A DNA stretch of 64,000 bases from Polaromonas sp. GTDB lineage: Bacteria; Pseudomonadota; Gammaproteobacteria; Burkholderiales; Burkholderiaceae_C. The translations under genes and the position numbers were made by a program. Under the pieces are notes generated by a model that was given only the letters and a program-made list of their open reading frames with translations, did no database searches and was not told the DNA's origin. Below, piece after piece: positions 17,894-26,168 of this stretch; the first letter of the stretch is position 1, and each line of letters begins with the position of its first letter. The DNA is taken from contig NZ_JABBPC010000036.1 in NCBI RefSeq assembly GCF_012927485.1, positions 235,996 through 299,995 on the forward strand. The letters are read 5' to 3'.

Positions 17894-18540
17894 TGCTCTC
17901 GCGTCAAAAGCTATTGCTGCACCCCGCGGCAAAGGCGACTCTCTTCGTTCTTTGCCTACTGCCTTTTGCGTGGTTGTTTTACAGGGCACTGAGCAACCAG
18001 CTAGGGGCCAATCCCGCAGAGGCGTTAATTCGCGCCATGGGCGACTGGACACTGCGGTTTATTTGCATTGTGCTGGCCGTGACCCCTCTTAGAGTCATCA
18101 GCAGCACGCCGGCGCTGGCGCGCTTTCGCCGCATGCTGGGTCTTTTCGCGTATTTTTATGCCTTCGTTCACCTACTGAGCTACAGTTGGTTTGACATGGG
18201 CCTGGATGTTTCCGATATTGCCAAAGATATCGGTAAACGGCCTTTCATCCTCGTAGGCTTTACCGCGTTTGTGCTGCTCACGCCTTTGGCGGCTACTTCG
18301 TTTAATGCCGCTATCAAGGCCATGGGTGCCAAACGCTGGCAAATGCTGCACAAGCTGGTGTACCTGATTGCCGGCCTTGGGTTGTTGCATTTTTTCTGGA
18401 TGCGTGCAGGCAAGAACAATTTTGCTGAAGTGTTTGTCTATGCAGCGATCATCGTTTTTTTGCTGGGCTGGCGGGTGCAGCAGTTTTTAAAAAGGAAGAT
18501 GCCGCAGCGGTCGTACGCCGGTCGAACCAAGCTATCTTAA
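17893..18540 (+). CDS. msrQ: Haem-binding membrane subunit of MsrPQ
   Basis: 215-aa membrane cytochrome b (formerly YedZ) that passes electrons from the quinone pool or flavin to MsrP. About six hydrophobic helices are visible. Conserved His residues occur in YAFVHLLSY, MLHKLVYLIAGLGLLHFFW and similar positions expected to bind haem b. The start overlaps the msrP stop. It converges on lysA 51 bp downstream without a clear terminator. Confidence 0.94.
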   Translation: MLSRQKLLLHPAAKATLFVLCLLPFAWLFYRALSNQLGANPAEALIRAMGDWTLRFICIVLAVTPLRVISSTPALARFRRMLGLFAYFYAFVHLLSYSWFDMGLDVSDIAKDIGKRPFILVGFTAFVLLTPLAATSFNAAIKAMGAKRWQMLHKLVYLIAGLGLLHFFWMRAGKNNFAEVFVYAAIIVFLLGWRVQQFLKRKMPQRSYAGRTKLS

Positions 18541-18591
18541 TAATGGTTTATTGATTGTCAGGGTGGGCCGGGTGTGGCGCTCTATGGGCTG

Positions 18592-19908
18592 TCAGGAGTC
18601 CACTAGGCGCTCCTGCTGCATCTGTTCCTGTACGGTTTCCCTTCGGCGAATCAAATGGCTTTTGCAGCCGTCTACCAATATCTCAGCGGCTCGGTTGCGG
18701 GTGTTGTAGTTGCTGGCCATGCTCATGCAATAGGCACCCGCCGACAATACGGCCAAATGGTCACCCGCTGCGACACTCAGGGCGCGCTCGTGGCCAATCC
18801 AGTCTCCGCTTTCACACACCGGGCCCACAACGTCGTAAGTGGCCTCCGTGGCCCCTGTTGCCCCTATGCCCGGCAATGCAACGGGGACGATGGCGTGGAA
18901 AGCTTGGTATAAGGCCGGGCGCGGCAAGTCGTTCATGGCCGCGTCAATAATGCAGAAATTTTTCTGCTCGCCGAACTTTAGGTAGAGCACCTCAGTGAGG
19001 CAAACACCGGCATTGCCCACCAGTGAACGGCCAGGCTCGATCATTAGTTTTTTCGCGCCGAATCCGCGTGCATCCAATTTGGTTAGCAACTGCTGCCAAA
19101 GCGCGTCCGCCGCTGGCGGAGTGTCGTGGTTGTAATTGATGCCCAGTCCACCGCCAAAGTCGATGTGCTCAAGCGGGATACCTGCGGCTTCAATGGAAAC
19201 TACCAGATCAAGAATTCGGTCCATCGCGTCGAGATAGGGGGTGGCATCGGTGATTTGTGAACCGATATGGCAGTCGATTCCGATGACCTTGAGTCCTTTC
19301 AGGGAAGCCGCGTGCTGGTAAACGCGCAACGCATCTTCGTGGGCAACACCGAATTTATTGTCTTTTAAGCCGGTCGAGATATAGGGATGCGTTTTGGGAT
19401 CAACATTGGGATTGACCCGAATGCTCACTGGTGCGAGTAGATTCATCGCAACCGCAACGCTCGAAAGTGCATCCAGCTCACCCTCGCTTTCAACATTGAA
19501 GCAGCCAATGCCCGCCGCCAGTGCGTGCTGCATTTCGGCACGGGTTTTACCGACGCCGGAAAAAATAATTTTTTGGGCATCTCCGCCTGCCGCTAGCACG
19601 CGGTCAAGTTCGCCGCCCGAAACAATATCAAAGCCGCACCCGGCCTGGGCAAACACTTGCAGCACGCCCAACGAGGAATTAGCCTTCATGGCGTAGCAGA
19701 TTTGCGCACGGCGTCCTGCGAAACCGCGTTGATAAGCCGCCAGGGCTGACAGCATGGCGGCCTTCGAATACACGAAAAGAGGTGTGCCATGCTCTCTGAT
19801 CAGCTTTGAGAGCGTTACGTCTTCGAGGTGAAGCGACTCATTTCGATAAGCTAAAAATGGGTGACCTGGAAGCGCTGCAGGTGCGGCTTGGGTGACTAAA
19901 TCACTCAT
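18592..19908 (-). CDS. lysA: Diaminopimelate decarboxylase
   Basis: 438-aa PLP enzyme catalysing the last step of lysine synthesis, meso-DAP to lysine. The PLP Lys75 lies in CYAMKANSSL. Other fold-III motifs are HIGSQI, GGGLGINY, EPGRSLVGNAG and CESGDWIGHE, with GAYCMSMASNYN near the C-terminus. The start is the ATG at 19908, which overlaps the lptM stop as ATGA; the longer track ORF runs back into lptM. The lptM-lysA order is common in proteobacteria. Confidence 0.97.
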   Translation of the reverse strand: MSDLVTQAAPAALPGHPFLAYRNESLHLEDVTLSKLIREHGTPLFVYSKAAMLSALAAYQRGFAGRRAQICYAMKANSSLGVLQVFAQAGCGFDIVSGGELDRVLAAGGDAQKIIFSGVGKTRAEMQHALAAGIGCFNVESEGELDALSSVAVAMNLLAPVSIRVNPNVDPKTHPYISTGLKDNKFGVAHEDALRVYQHAASLKGLKVIGIDCHIGSQITDATPYLDAMDRILDLVVSIEAAGIPLEHIDFGGGLGINYNHDTPPAADALWQQLLTKLDARGFGAKKLMIEPGRSLVGNAGVCLTEVLYLKFGEQKNFCIIDAAMNDLPRPALYQAFHAIVPVALPGIGATGATEATYDVVGPVCESGDWIGHERALSVAAGDHLAVLSAGAYCMSMASNYNTRNRAAEILVDGCKSHLIRRRETVQEQMQQERLVDS

Positions 19909-20117
19909 TTTGTAGCCGATGCGGGAGAAAGAGGTACAAGCACCGCAGGTATCGCGGTGGGCAGTGACGCGGGCTGCACGCTGGGCGGTACCCGTATGAA
20001 AAGTGGACCTTTCTGGCCGCAACCGACCAGCGTTACAGCAACCGCCACGACGGCAAAAAGGCTGTGCCTGGAAATAGCAGCCTGGAGCCGATCTAAAATT
20101 TGAAGTAAGAAAACCAT
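19905..20117 (-). CDS. lptM: LPS-transport lipoprotein LptM (YifL-like)
   Basis: 70-aa small outer-membrane lipoprotein. The family helps mature the LptDE translocon. A hydrophobic signal ([15 protein letters not shown]) ends in a lipobox with the lipidated Cys followed by the family hallmark GQKGPLF, then a Pro-rich tail ([10 protein letters not shown]). The ATG at 20117 gives a rather long pre-signal region ([19 protein letters not shown]), and no Shine-Dalgarno is seen, so a later start is possible. Its stop overlaps the lysA start. Its start codon lies 12 bp from the divergent cyaY start, so the control region must reach into coding sequence. Confidence 0.82.
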   Translation of the reverse strand: MVFLLQILDRLQAAISRHSLFAVVAVAVTLVGCGQKGPLFIRVPPSVQPASLPTAIPAVLVPLSPASATK

Positions 20118-20129
20118 GATGGAATTGTA

Positions 20130-20465
20130 ATGACTGACCTTGACTACCAAGACTTGGCGGAGAACGTGCTGAAGGCCATTGAACTCGCCTGTGACCGCAT
20201 TAATGATGAGACCGATGTGGACCTTGACAACCAGCGGACCGGCAGCATGATCACGCTGACCTTCCAGAATCAGAGTCAGATCATTATTAACCTGCAAAAA
20301 CCGCTTCAGGAAATCTGGATGGCGGCCAAAGCGGGCGGATTTCACTACCGATTCGTTGGCAATCAATGGGCGGACACAAAGGACTCGCGCGAGTTTTTTG
20401 CCAACTTATCGATCTACGCCAGCGAACAGGCAGGCCAAGCCCTGGTGTTCAAGGCATCGGCTTGA
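20130..20465 (+). CDS. cyaY: Frataxin-like iron-sulfur protein CyaY
   Basis: 111-aa cytoplasmic frataxin homologue that binds iron and modulates Fe-S cluster assembly. The acidic first helix ([17 protein letters not shown]) and conserved core ([33 protein letters not shown]) are intact. GGAA precedes the ATG by 5 nt. It is divergent from lptM-lysA and convergent with ponA, with a G/C-rich hairpin between. Confidence 0.95.
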   Translation: MTDLDYQDLAENVLKAIELACDRINDETDVDLDNQRTGSMITLTFQNQSQIIINLQKPLQEIWMAAKAGGFHYRFVGNQWADTKDSREFFANLSIYASEQAGQALVFKASA

Positions 20466-20497
20466 ATAGCGGGTAGATCGAAAACACCTTGCTTCTC

Positions 20498-20521
20498 GCG
20501 GGGAGCCGGTAATGGCCCCGC
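20498..20521. terminator. Hairpin between convergent cyaY and ponA
   Basis: Stem GCGGGG / CCCCGC around AGCCGGTAATGG, which can pair further inside (GCC/GGC with one bulge). No U-tract follows, so intrinsic termination would be weak; its position suits a shared 3' end. Confidence 0.4.
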
Positions 20522-20532
20522 TTGGCCCCTGA

Positions 20533-22944
20533 TTAGTTCTTGAAAAGATCCAGTATTCGTTTCTTTTCGTCCGAAGGTGGCAGCACCTGAATGCCGCCAG
20601 CGGGCGGGCCCGCGTTGGCAGACCCCGCATCTTGCTGTGTCCCTACGCTAGTTACCCCGGCGCCCTTGGCATACTCGTTGTAGTACCACTCGCCGCCTAC
20701 ATTCACCACGCCTTCAGGCGGTGGATATTCGGTAACCGGTACCCCTTTGAGGGCGTATTCCATGAAGTTGATCCAGATGGGCAAGCTCAGGCCGCCACCC
20801 GTCTCCCGATCGCCAAGCTTTTTGGGGGTGTCGTACCCCATCCAGACCGCAGCCGCGAGCGTCGGCTGAAAACCCACAAACCAAGTGTCTATCGAGTCGT
20901 TGGTCGTACCGGTTTTTCCGAAAATATCAGGACGCTTGAGCATCGCCTGCGCTTTGGCTGCCGTGCCCGATCGTGCTACTTCTTGTAACAAACTGTCCAT
21001 GATAAAGGCGTTGCGCGGGTCAATACCCCTCGCTGATTCATTCAAAACAGGCGGTTTGGTCTCGAGTAAAACTTTGCCTCGTTGATCGGTAATTTTCGTG
21101 ATCAGATAGGGATTGACCCGAAAGCCCCCGTTCGCAAAGACGGAATATCCCGTGACCATTTGCATCGGCGTGACCGAGCCGGCGCCCAGCGCCATGGTGA
21201 GGTAAGCGGGGTGTTTTTCTGCCTCAAAACCAAAATGTGTGATCCATTCCTGCGCGTACTTGGGACCGATTGCCTGAAGAATACGGATGGAAATCATGTT
21301 CTTTGATTTCTTCAGACCAGTTCGCAAGGTCATAGGGCCCTCGAAATTTCCATCGTAATTTTTGGGCTCCCAAGGTTGGCCGCCCGTAACGCCTGCATCG
21401 AAAAACAAGGGCGCGTCATTCACAACCGTGGCTGGAGTGAAGCCTTTCTCAAGCGCTGCCGAATAGATAAAAGGTTTGAAGCTGGACCCTGGCTGGCGCC
21501 AAGCTTGGGTCACGTGGTTGAATTTGCTCTTCTGAAAATCAAACCCGCCGACCAGCGCGCGGACGGATCCATCCCGCGGATCCAAGGCCACAAAAGCGCC
21601 TTCAACTTCGGGAAGCTGGGTAATTTCCCACGTATTTTTCACGGTTTTCACCACCCGGATCAGGGCGCCACGGCGGATCTTGATGTTGGGTCCGGCTTTG
21701 TCAGCCAAGCCAGACTGCGCGGGCTTCAGGCCTTCGCCTGTGATTGCAACTGTCTCGCTGTTCTGGCGCATCGCAAAAATTCGCTTGGGATTGGCCTCTA
21801 GCACCACGGCAGACATGATGTCGCCGTTGTCGGGGTTGTCGGTCAACGCTTCGTCAATTGCATCCTGCGTCTCTTGAGGGTTGGCTGGAAGGTCGATGAA
21901 TTTTTCAGGTCCTCGGTAAATTTGCCGGCGCTCGTAATCCATGATGCCTTTGCGCAAGGCCTTGTAAGCCACTGCCTGGTCGGTGGCGATCAAGGTCGTG
22001 TAAACATTGAGTCCTCGGGTATAGCTTTCTTCACCGTACTGGTTGTATACCAGCTGGCGCACTGTTTCCGCCACGTATTCGGCATGTATGCGGCCGGTGT
22101 CGGACCCGGTTTTGACATGGAGTTCTTCCTCCTTGGCGGTCTTGGCTTGATCGGCTGTGATGAAGCCGTTTTGTTCCATACGCTCAATGATGTAGAGCTG
22201 GCGGGCGCGGGCCCGGGTGGGGTTGATGATGGGGTTGTAGGCCGAAGGTGCTTTCGGAAGGCCAGCCAGCATGGCCGCTTCCGCAATTGAAATATTCTTG
22301 AGCGGTTTGCCAAAGTAGGCCTCTGAAGCGGCAGCAAAGCCGTAGGCCCGGTTGCCCAGAAAAATCTGATTCATGTAGATCTCAAGAATCTGGTCTTTGG
22401 TCAGTAAATGCTCCAGCTTGAAGGTCAGCAGGATTTCATAAATTTTTCGGGTATAGCTTTTTTCGGCTGACAGGTACACGTTTCGGGCTACCTGCATGGT
22501 GATCGTAGAGGCCCCCTGGCTCTTTGCGCGCCCCAGATTGGCAAAGCCTGCACGTATCACGCCAAGATAGTCCACGCCTCCATGCGAGAAGAAGCGCGCG
22601 TCCTCGATAGCCAGTACAGCGTCTTTCATGACTTGAGGAATATCCTTGATCGGGGTGAAATTCCGACGCTCTTCGCCAAACTCGCCGATCACGACGCCGT
22701 CTGCAGAATAGACACGCAGTGGCAACTTGGGTCGGTAGTCTGATAAATCTGAGATATCTGGCAGATTTGGGTAGGCGACCGATAGGGCAATGGCGATGAA
22801 CAAGAGGAGTCCGGCAATGCCCGCCAGGACCAAACCCGCACTCCATATGGAAAGTTTGATCAACCAGCGCTGCCAGGAAGGGTTTGAAGAGGTCGGCTTC
22901 ACCGGGCGGGGGGTTGGATTTGAAGAGGAGGGCGTAGAGGGCAT
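20533..22944 (-). CDS. ponA: Penicillin-binding protein 1A, bifunctional
   Basis: 803-aa peptidoglycan synthase anchored in the inner membrane (hydrophobic segment about 32-57). The glycosyltransferase-51 domain has the catalytic Glu114 in EDARFFSHGG and the GASTITMQVARN and EIYMNQIFLGNRAYGFAAAS motifs. The transpeptidase domain has the SXXK nucleophile in PGSSFKPF, the SXN motif SKN and KTG in GKTGTTND. It is divergent from pilM, an order conserved in beta- and gammaproteobacteria. A TATAAT lies 27 nt upstream of the ATG. Length and domains are normal. Confidence 0.96.
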   Translation of the reverse strand: MPSTPSSSNPTPRPVKPTSSNPSWQRWLIKLSIWSAGLVLAGIAGLLLFIAIALSVAYPNLPDISDLSDYRPKLPLRVYSADGVVIGEFGEERRNFTPIKDIPQVMKDAVLAIEDARFFSHGGVDYLGVIRAGFANLGRAKSQGASTITMQVARNVYLSAEKSYTRKIYEILLTFKLEHLLTKDQILEIYMNQIFLGNRAYGFAAASEAYFGKPLKNISIAEAAMLAGLPKAPSAYNPIINPTRARARQLYIIERMEQNGFITADQAKTAKEEELHVKTGSDTGRIHAEYVAETVRQLVYNQYGEESYTRGLNVYTTLIATDQAVAYKALRKGIMDYERRQIYRGPEKFIDLPANPQETQDAIDEALTDNPDNGDIMSAVVLEANPKRIFAMRQNSETVAITGEGLKPAQSGLADKAGPNIKIRRGALIRVVKTVKNTWEITQLPEVEGAFVALDPRDGSVRALVGGFDFQKSKFNHVTQAWRQPGSSFKPFIYSAALEKGFTPATVVNDAPLFFDAGVTGGQPWEPKNYDGNFEGPMTLRTGLKKSKNMISIRILQAIGPKYAQEWITHFGFEAEKHPAYLTMALGAGSVTPMQMVTGYSVFANGGFRVNPYLITKITDQRGKVLLETKPPVLNESARGIDPRNAFIMDSLLQEVARSGTAAKAQAMLKRPDIFGKTGTTNDSIDTWFVGFQPTLAAAVWMGYDTPKKLGDRETGGGLSLPIWINFMEYALKGVPVTEYPPPEGVVNVGGEWYYNEYAKGAGVTSVGTQQDAGSANAGPPAGGIQVLPPSDEKKRILDLFKN

Positions 22945-22970
22945 GTAGACAATCGTAAAGTCGCGTGATC

Positions 22971-22976
22971 ATTATA
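22971..22976 (-). promoter_or_regulatory. Candidate -10 element for ponA
   Basis: Perfect TATAAT on the minus strand 27 nt upstream of the ponA ATG. No good TTGACA lies 16-18 nt further upstream; that region is instead a small GC-rich inverted repeat (CCGG/CCGG). Moderate support. Confidence 0.45.
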
Positions 22977-23125
22977 AAAACCCCGGAAACCCGGAGGTAT
23001 CAGGCGCCTTCCAAAACGCCACACTGTTACGTTTACAGACAGTGCTTTGACCTGACTTGCATTGACAGAGGCGTCAAAACCGTCTGCTTTTGACAACGGT
23101 GGCGACCCAGGAAGCAGGAAAAATC

Positions 23126-23155
23126 CTTACAGCACAAAGAGCTTACTGCTACTAT
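23126..23155 (+). promoter_or_regulatory. Weak candidate sigma-70 promoter for pilM operon
   Basis: CTTACA, 18 nt, TACTAT, ending 56 nt before the TTG start of pilM. Both hexamers match consensus at only 4 of 6 positions. TTGACA hexamers also occur at about 23063 and 23090, but neither has a matching -10 at the right spacing. Confidence 0.25.
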
Positions 23156-23211
23156 TCAACCGATTTATTAAGTATGCAGGGCTACATATTAGCCGTCATT
23201 TGGGGACCGCC

Positions 23212-24291
23212 TTGATCTCTGTGGGATCGTTATTCAACCGTCAGCAGCCCGCGTTGCTGGGTCTTGACATCAGTTCTTCCGGCGTCAAGCTGGTGGAGTT
23301 GAGCCATGACAGCGCAGGCAATTTGGTGCTGGAGCGATGTGCAATGGAGCCGCTGGAGCCCGGCTGGATCACGGATGGAAATGTCGAAAAATTCGACGAG
23401 GTGGCAGACGCCGTGCGCCGTTTGGTCAAAAAGAGCGGGGCCCGCACCAAGAACGTGGCGATGGCGCTGCCGGCCTCGGCGGTGATTAGCAAAAAAATCA
23501 TTTTGCCGGGTGGCCTGAGTGACGCCGAACTAGAAACTCAGGTCGAGTCTGAGGCCAACCAATATATTCCCTTCTCTCTCGATGAGGTCAGCCTGGATTT
23601 TTGTGTGGTGGGTCCCAGCGCTATGTCCAGCGGCGACGTCGAAGTGCTGATTGCCGCTTCGCGCAAGGAAAAAGTGCAGGACCGACAAGGTCTTGCGGAG
23701 GCTGCCGGGCTTAAACCCGTAATAATGGATGTGGAGTCTTACGCTTCGCGCCTTGCAACCGCACGCCTGATTGCAAATCTGCCTGACAAGGGCGTCGGCG
23801 CCATGATTGCGCTGTTTGAAGTGGGCGCTTTGACCACCAGCATGCAGGTGCTCAGGAATGATGACGTGTTGTACGAGCGCGACCAAGCCTTTGGTGGGGC
23901 GCAACTGACGCAGTTGATTGTTCGCCAGTACGGGTTTTCGCCCGAAGAAGCGGAGGCTAAAAAGCGCAGCGGTGATTTGCCTGAAGATTATGGATTGAGC
24001 GTGTTGAAGCCGTTCGTGGAGAGTCTGGCTCAAGAAATTGGCCGAGCGCTACAGTTCTTTTTCACGAGTACGCCGCATAACAAGATTGATTACGTGATGC
24101 TTGCCGGCGGCTCCTCTGCCTTGGCTGGACTGACCGATTCCGTGACGCAGCAGACCTCATTCGCCTGCTCGCTGATTAATCCTTTTGAAGGCATGGAACT
24201 GGGATCTGGCGTGCGGGAAAAGAAAATGCGGCGTGAGTCGTCGTCGTATTTAACCTCCTGCGGACTGGCTTTGCGGAGGTTTTTGCAGTGA
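23212..24291 (+). CDS. pilM: Type IV pilus assembly ATPase-like protein PilM
   Basis: 359-aa cytoplasmic actin-like protein that binds the PilN N-terminus and connects the motor to the alignment subcomplex. The family opening is LGLDISSSGVKLVEL; later motifs include YVMLAGGSSALAGL. A TTG start at 23212 is chosen because GGGGA lies 6 nt upstream and it gives the usual family length and N-terminus (ISVGSLFNRQQPALLG); the track start (also TTG, 50 codons earlier) adds unrelated sequence. It overlaps pilN by GTGA. First gene of pilMNOPQ. Confidence 0.93.
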   Translation: MISVGSLFNRQQPALLGLDISSSGVKLVELSHDSAGNLVLERCAMEPLEPGWITDGNVEKFDEVADAVRRLVKKSGARTKNVAMALPASAVISKKIILPGGLSDAELETQVESEANQYIPFSLDEVSLDFCVVGPSAMSSGDVEVLIAASRKEKVQDRQGLAEAAGLKPVIMDVESYASRLATARLIANLPDKGVGAMIALFEVGALTTSMQVLRNDDVLYERDQAFGGAQLTQLIVRQYGFSPEEAEAKKRSGDLPEDYGLSVLKPFVESLAQEIGRALQFFFTSTPHNKIDYVMLAGGSSALAGLTDSVTQQTSFACSLINPFEGMELGSGVREKKMRRESSSYLTSCGLALRRFLQ

Positions 24292-24923
24292 TTCTGATCA
24301 ATCTGCTCCCGCACCGGGAAGCTGCGCGCAAGAAGAGGCGGGAAGTATTTCATGCAACGCTTGGTTTAGCTGCACTGGCAGGCGTTCTGATTTGCGGCGC
24401 AGTCTATTCCTGGTACCTGACTGAAATCGAAAGCCAGCAGGGAAAGAATACTTTCCTCAAATCTGAAATTTCCCGCCTGGATGGGCAGATCAAGGACATT
24501 TCAACTTTGCAAGCAGAGATCGCTGGGCTGAGGGCGCGCCAAAATGCGGTGGAAGAATTGCAGGGAAACCGCAATATGCCTGTGCATTTGCTCAACGAAC
24601 TAGTCAAGCAATTGCCCGACGGGGTATATATAAATAGTATGAGGCAGGATAACCAGACTGTCCTGATCACGGGGGTTGCGCAATCCAACGAGCGGGTTTC
24701 CGAACTGTTGCGAAATTTTTCCAATAACAGCCCTTGGTTGACCAAGCCCGAACTGGTTGAAATCACCGCCAGTATTGTTACCCTGAGCCAGCGCGATCAG
24801 CGGCGGGTGTCCAATTTCACCATGCGGGTGGGGCTCAAACGGGCCAGTGATCCAACGCCTGTCAATTCCGCCAACTTAAGTTCAGCGCCAGCGTCTGCCG
24901 CATCTGCGTCATCCAAGACATGA
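24288..24923 (+). CDS. pilN: Type IV pilus alignment protein PilN
   Basis: 211-aa inner-membrane protein. The conserved PilM-binding motif INLLPHRE is at the N-terminus, followed by a single membrane helix (LGLAALAGVLICGAVYSWYL) and a coiled-coil region, then a ferredoxin-like periplasmic domain. The GTG start overlaps the pilM stop. A Ser/Ala-rich C-terminal tail is low complexity. It pairs with PilO. Confidence 0.94.
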   Translation: MILINLLPHREAARKKRREVFHATLGLAALAGVLICGAVYSWYLTEIESQQGKNTFLKSEISRLDGQIKDISTLQAEIAGLRARQNAVEELQGNRNMPVHLLNELVKQLPDGVYINSMRQDNQTVLITGVAQSNERVSELLRNFSNNSPWLTKPELVEITASIVTLSQRDQRRVSNFTMRVGLKRASDPTPVNSANLSSAPASAASASSKT

Positions 24924-24945
24924 CGCGGTTTGAATAAGACTGATC

Positions 24946-25620
24946 ATGGTAAAAACTTTAAAACTCCCTATCAATTTCGCCGATATTCAAAGTGATTTGA
25001 AGGCACAGTTCACCGGTCTTGATTGGAAAGATCCGCCTTCATTGCCGGCTTTGCCGCGTTATCTTCTATGCGTTGCGGTCACGCTGGTTGTTGTGGTTGC
25101 GCTCTGGTTTCTTGGGTTGGAATCGTCAGAAAAAGAGTTGACTGCAGAGAAAACAAAAGAAGTTGAACTGAGAGAAGACTATAAAAAGAAGCTTACGCAG
25201 GCGGTTAATCTGGACGCGCTGAAGAAACAGCGAGAACAAGTCCAGCAGTATGTTACCCAGCTCGAAAAACAATTGCCCAGCAAGGCTGAAATGGATGCAC
25301 TGCTTTCTGATATTAACCAAGCCGGTCTGGGCCGCAGCCTGCAGTTCGAGTTGTTTCGACCTGGACAGGTAAGTGTTAAAGAGTATTACGCCGAGTTGCC
25401 GATTACGGTCCGTGTAACCGGCCGTTATCACGATATTGGAGCTTTCGCTGCCGATATTGCCAATCTCTCGCGCATCGTGACCCTGAATAATCTGAGTATT
25501 ACGCCGGTCAAAGATGGCGTCTTGTCCATGGACACCACTGCAAAAACATTTCGATATTTGGACAAAGAAGAAGTCGCTTTGCAGCGTAAGAGCGCTCCCG
25601 GCAATGGAGCTAAAAAATGA
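24946..25620 (+). CDS. pilO: Type IV pilus alignment protein PilO
   Basis: 224-aa inner-membrane protein. One membrane helix (YLLCVAVTLVVVVALWFLG) is followed by a charged coiled coil (LTAEKTKEVELREDYKKKL) and a periplasmic domain with the conserved PSKAEMDALLSDINQAG segment. It forms heterodimers with PilN. It follows pilN after 22 nt and overlaps pilP by ATGA. Confidence 0.94.
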   Translation: MVKTLKLPINFADIQSDLKAQFTGLDWKDPPSLPALPRYLLCVAVTLVVVVALWFLGLESSEKELTAEKTKEVELREDYKKKLTQAVNLDALKKQREQVQQYVTQLEKQLPSKAEMDALLSDINQAGLGRSLQFELFRPGQVSVKEYYAELPITVRVTGRYHDIGAFAADIANLSRIVTLNNLSITPVKDGVLSMDTTAKTFRYLDKEEVALQRKSAPGNGAKK

Positions 25621-26168
25621 GACTTTTAAAGTATGCGCTGGCTGGTAGCTTGACGCTGGTCTTATTCGGAATCGTCGGTTGCGGTGCTTCGGGGCAGGAA
25701 GAGTTGCAGCAATGGATGGCGGAACAACGCGATGCAACCAAACCTCGGACGGAACCCCTGCAGGAGCCTACCAAGTTCTCGCCGCAAGTGTATGACCAGG
25801 AGCGTTCAGTCGAGCCTTTTAGCAGCCAGAAACTTGCACAAGCCTTGAAGCGCGACTCCAATCGGGTTACTGCCAACGCCGCTTTGATAACGCCGGAGCT
25901 AAGCCGACGCAAAGAGCCGCTCGAAGCATCCCCGCTGGATGCCATTGTCATGGTGGGCAGCCTGATTAAAGCCGGCCAGCCTGTGGCACTTGTTCGTGTC
26001 GACAACTTGATTTATCAGGTTCGAGCGGGTAATTATCTTGGACAGAACTATGGTCGTATAGACAAGGTGACCGAAACGAGTCTTGCTTTGCGCGAAATTG
26101 TTCAGGACGCTTCTGGTGAATGGATAGAGAGAACAGCGACTTTGCAGCTTATAGAGGGATCAAAATGA
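25617..26168 (+). CDS. pilP: Type IV pilus lipoprotein PilP
   Basis: 183-aa inner-membrane lipoprotein that links PilNO to the secretin PilQ. The lipobox is IVGC with Cys22. A flexible region (QWMAEQRDATKPRTEPLQEP) precedes the beta-sandwich domain with MVGSLIKAGQPVALVRVD and VRAGNYLGQNYGRI, both family-typical. ATGA overlaps on both sides show tight operon organisation. Confidence 0.94.
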   Translation: MRLLKYALAGSLTLVLFGIVGCGASGQEELQQWMAEQRDATKPRTEPLQEPTKFSPQVYDQERSVEPFSSQKLAQALKRDSNRVTANAALITPELSRRKEPLEASPLDAIVMVGSLIKAGQPVALVRVDNLIYQVRAGNYLGQNYGRIDKVTETSLALREIVQDASGEWIERTATLQLIEGSK

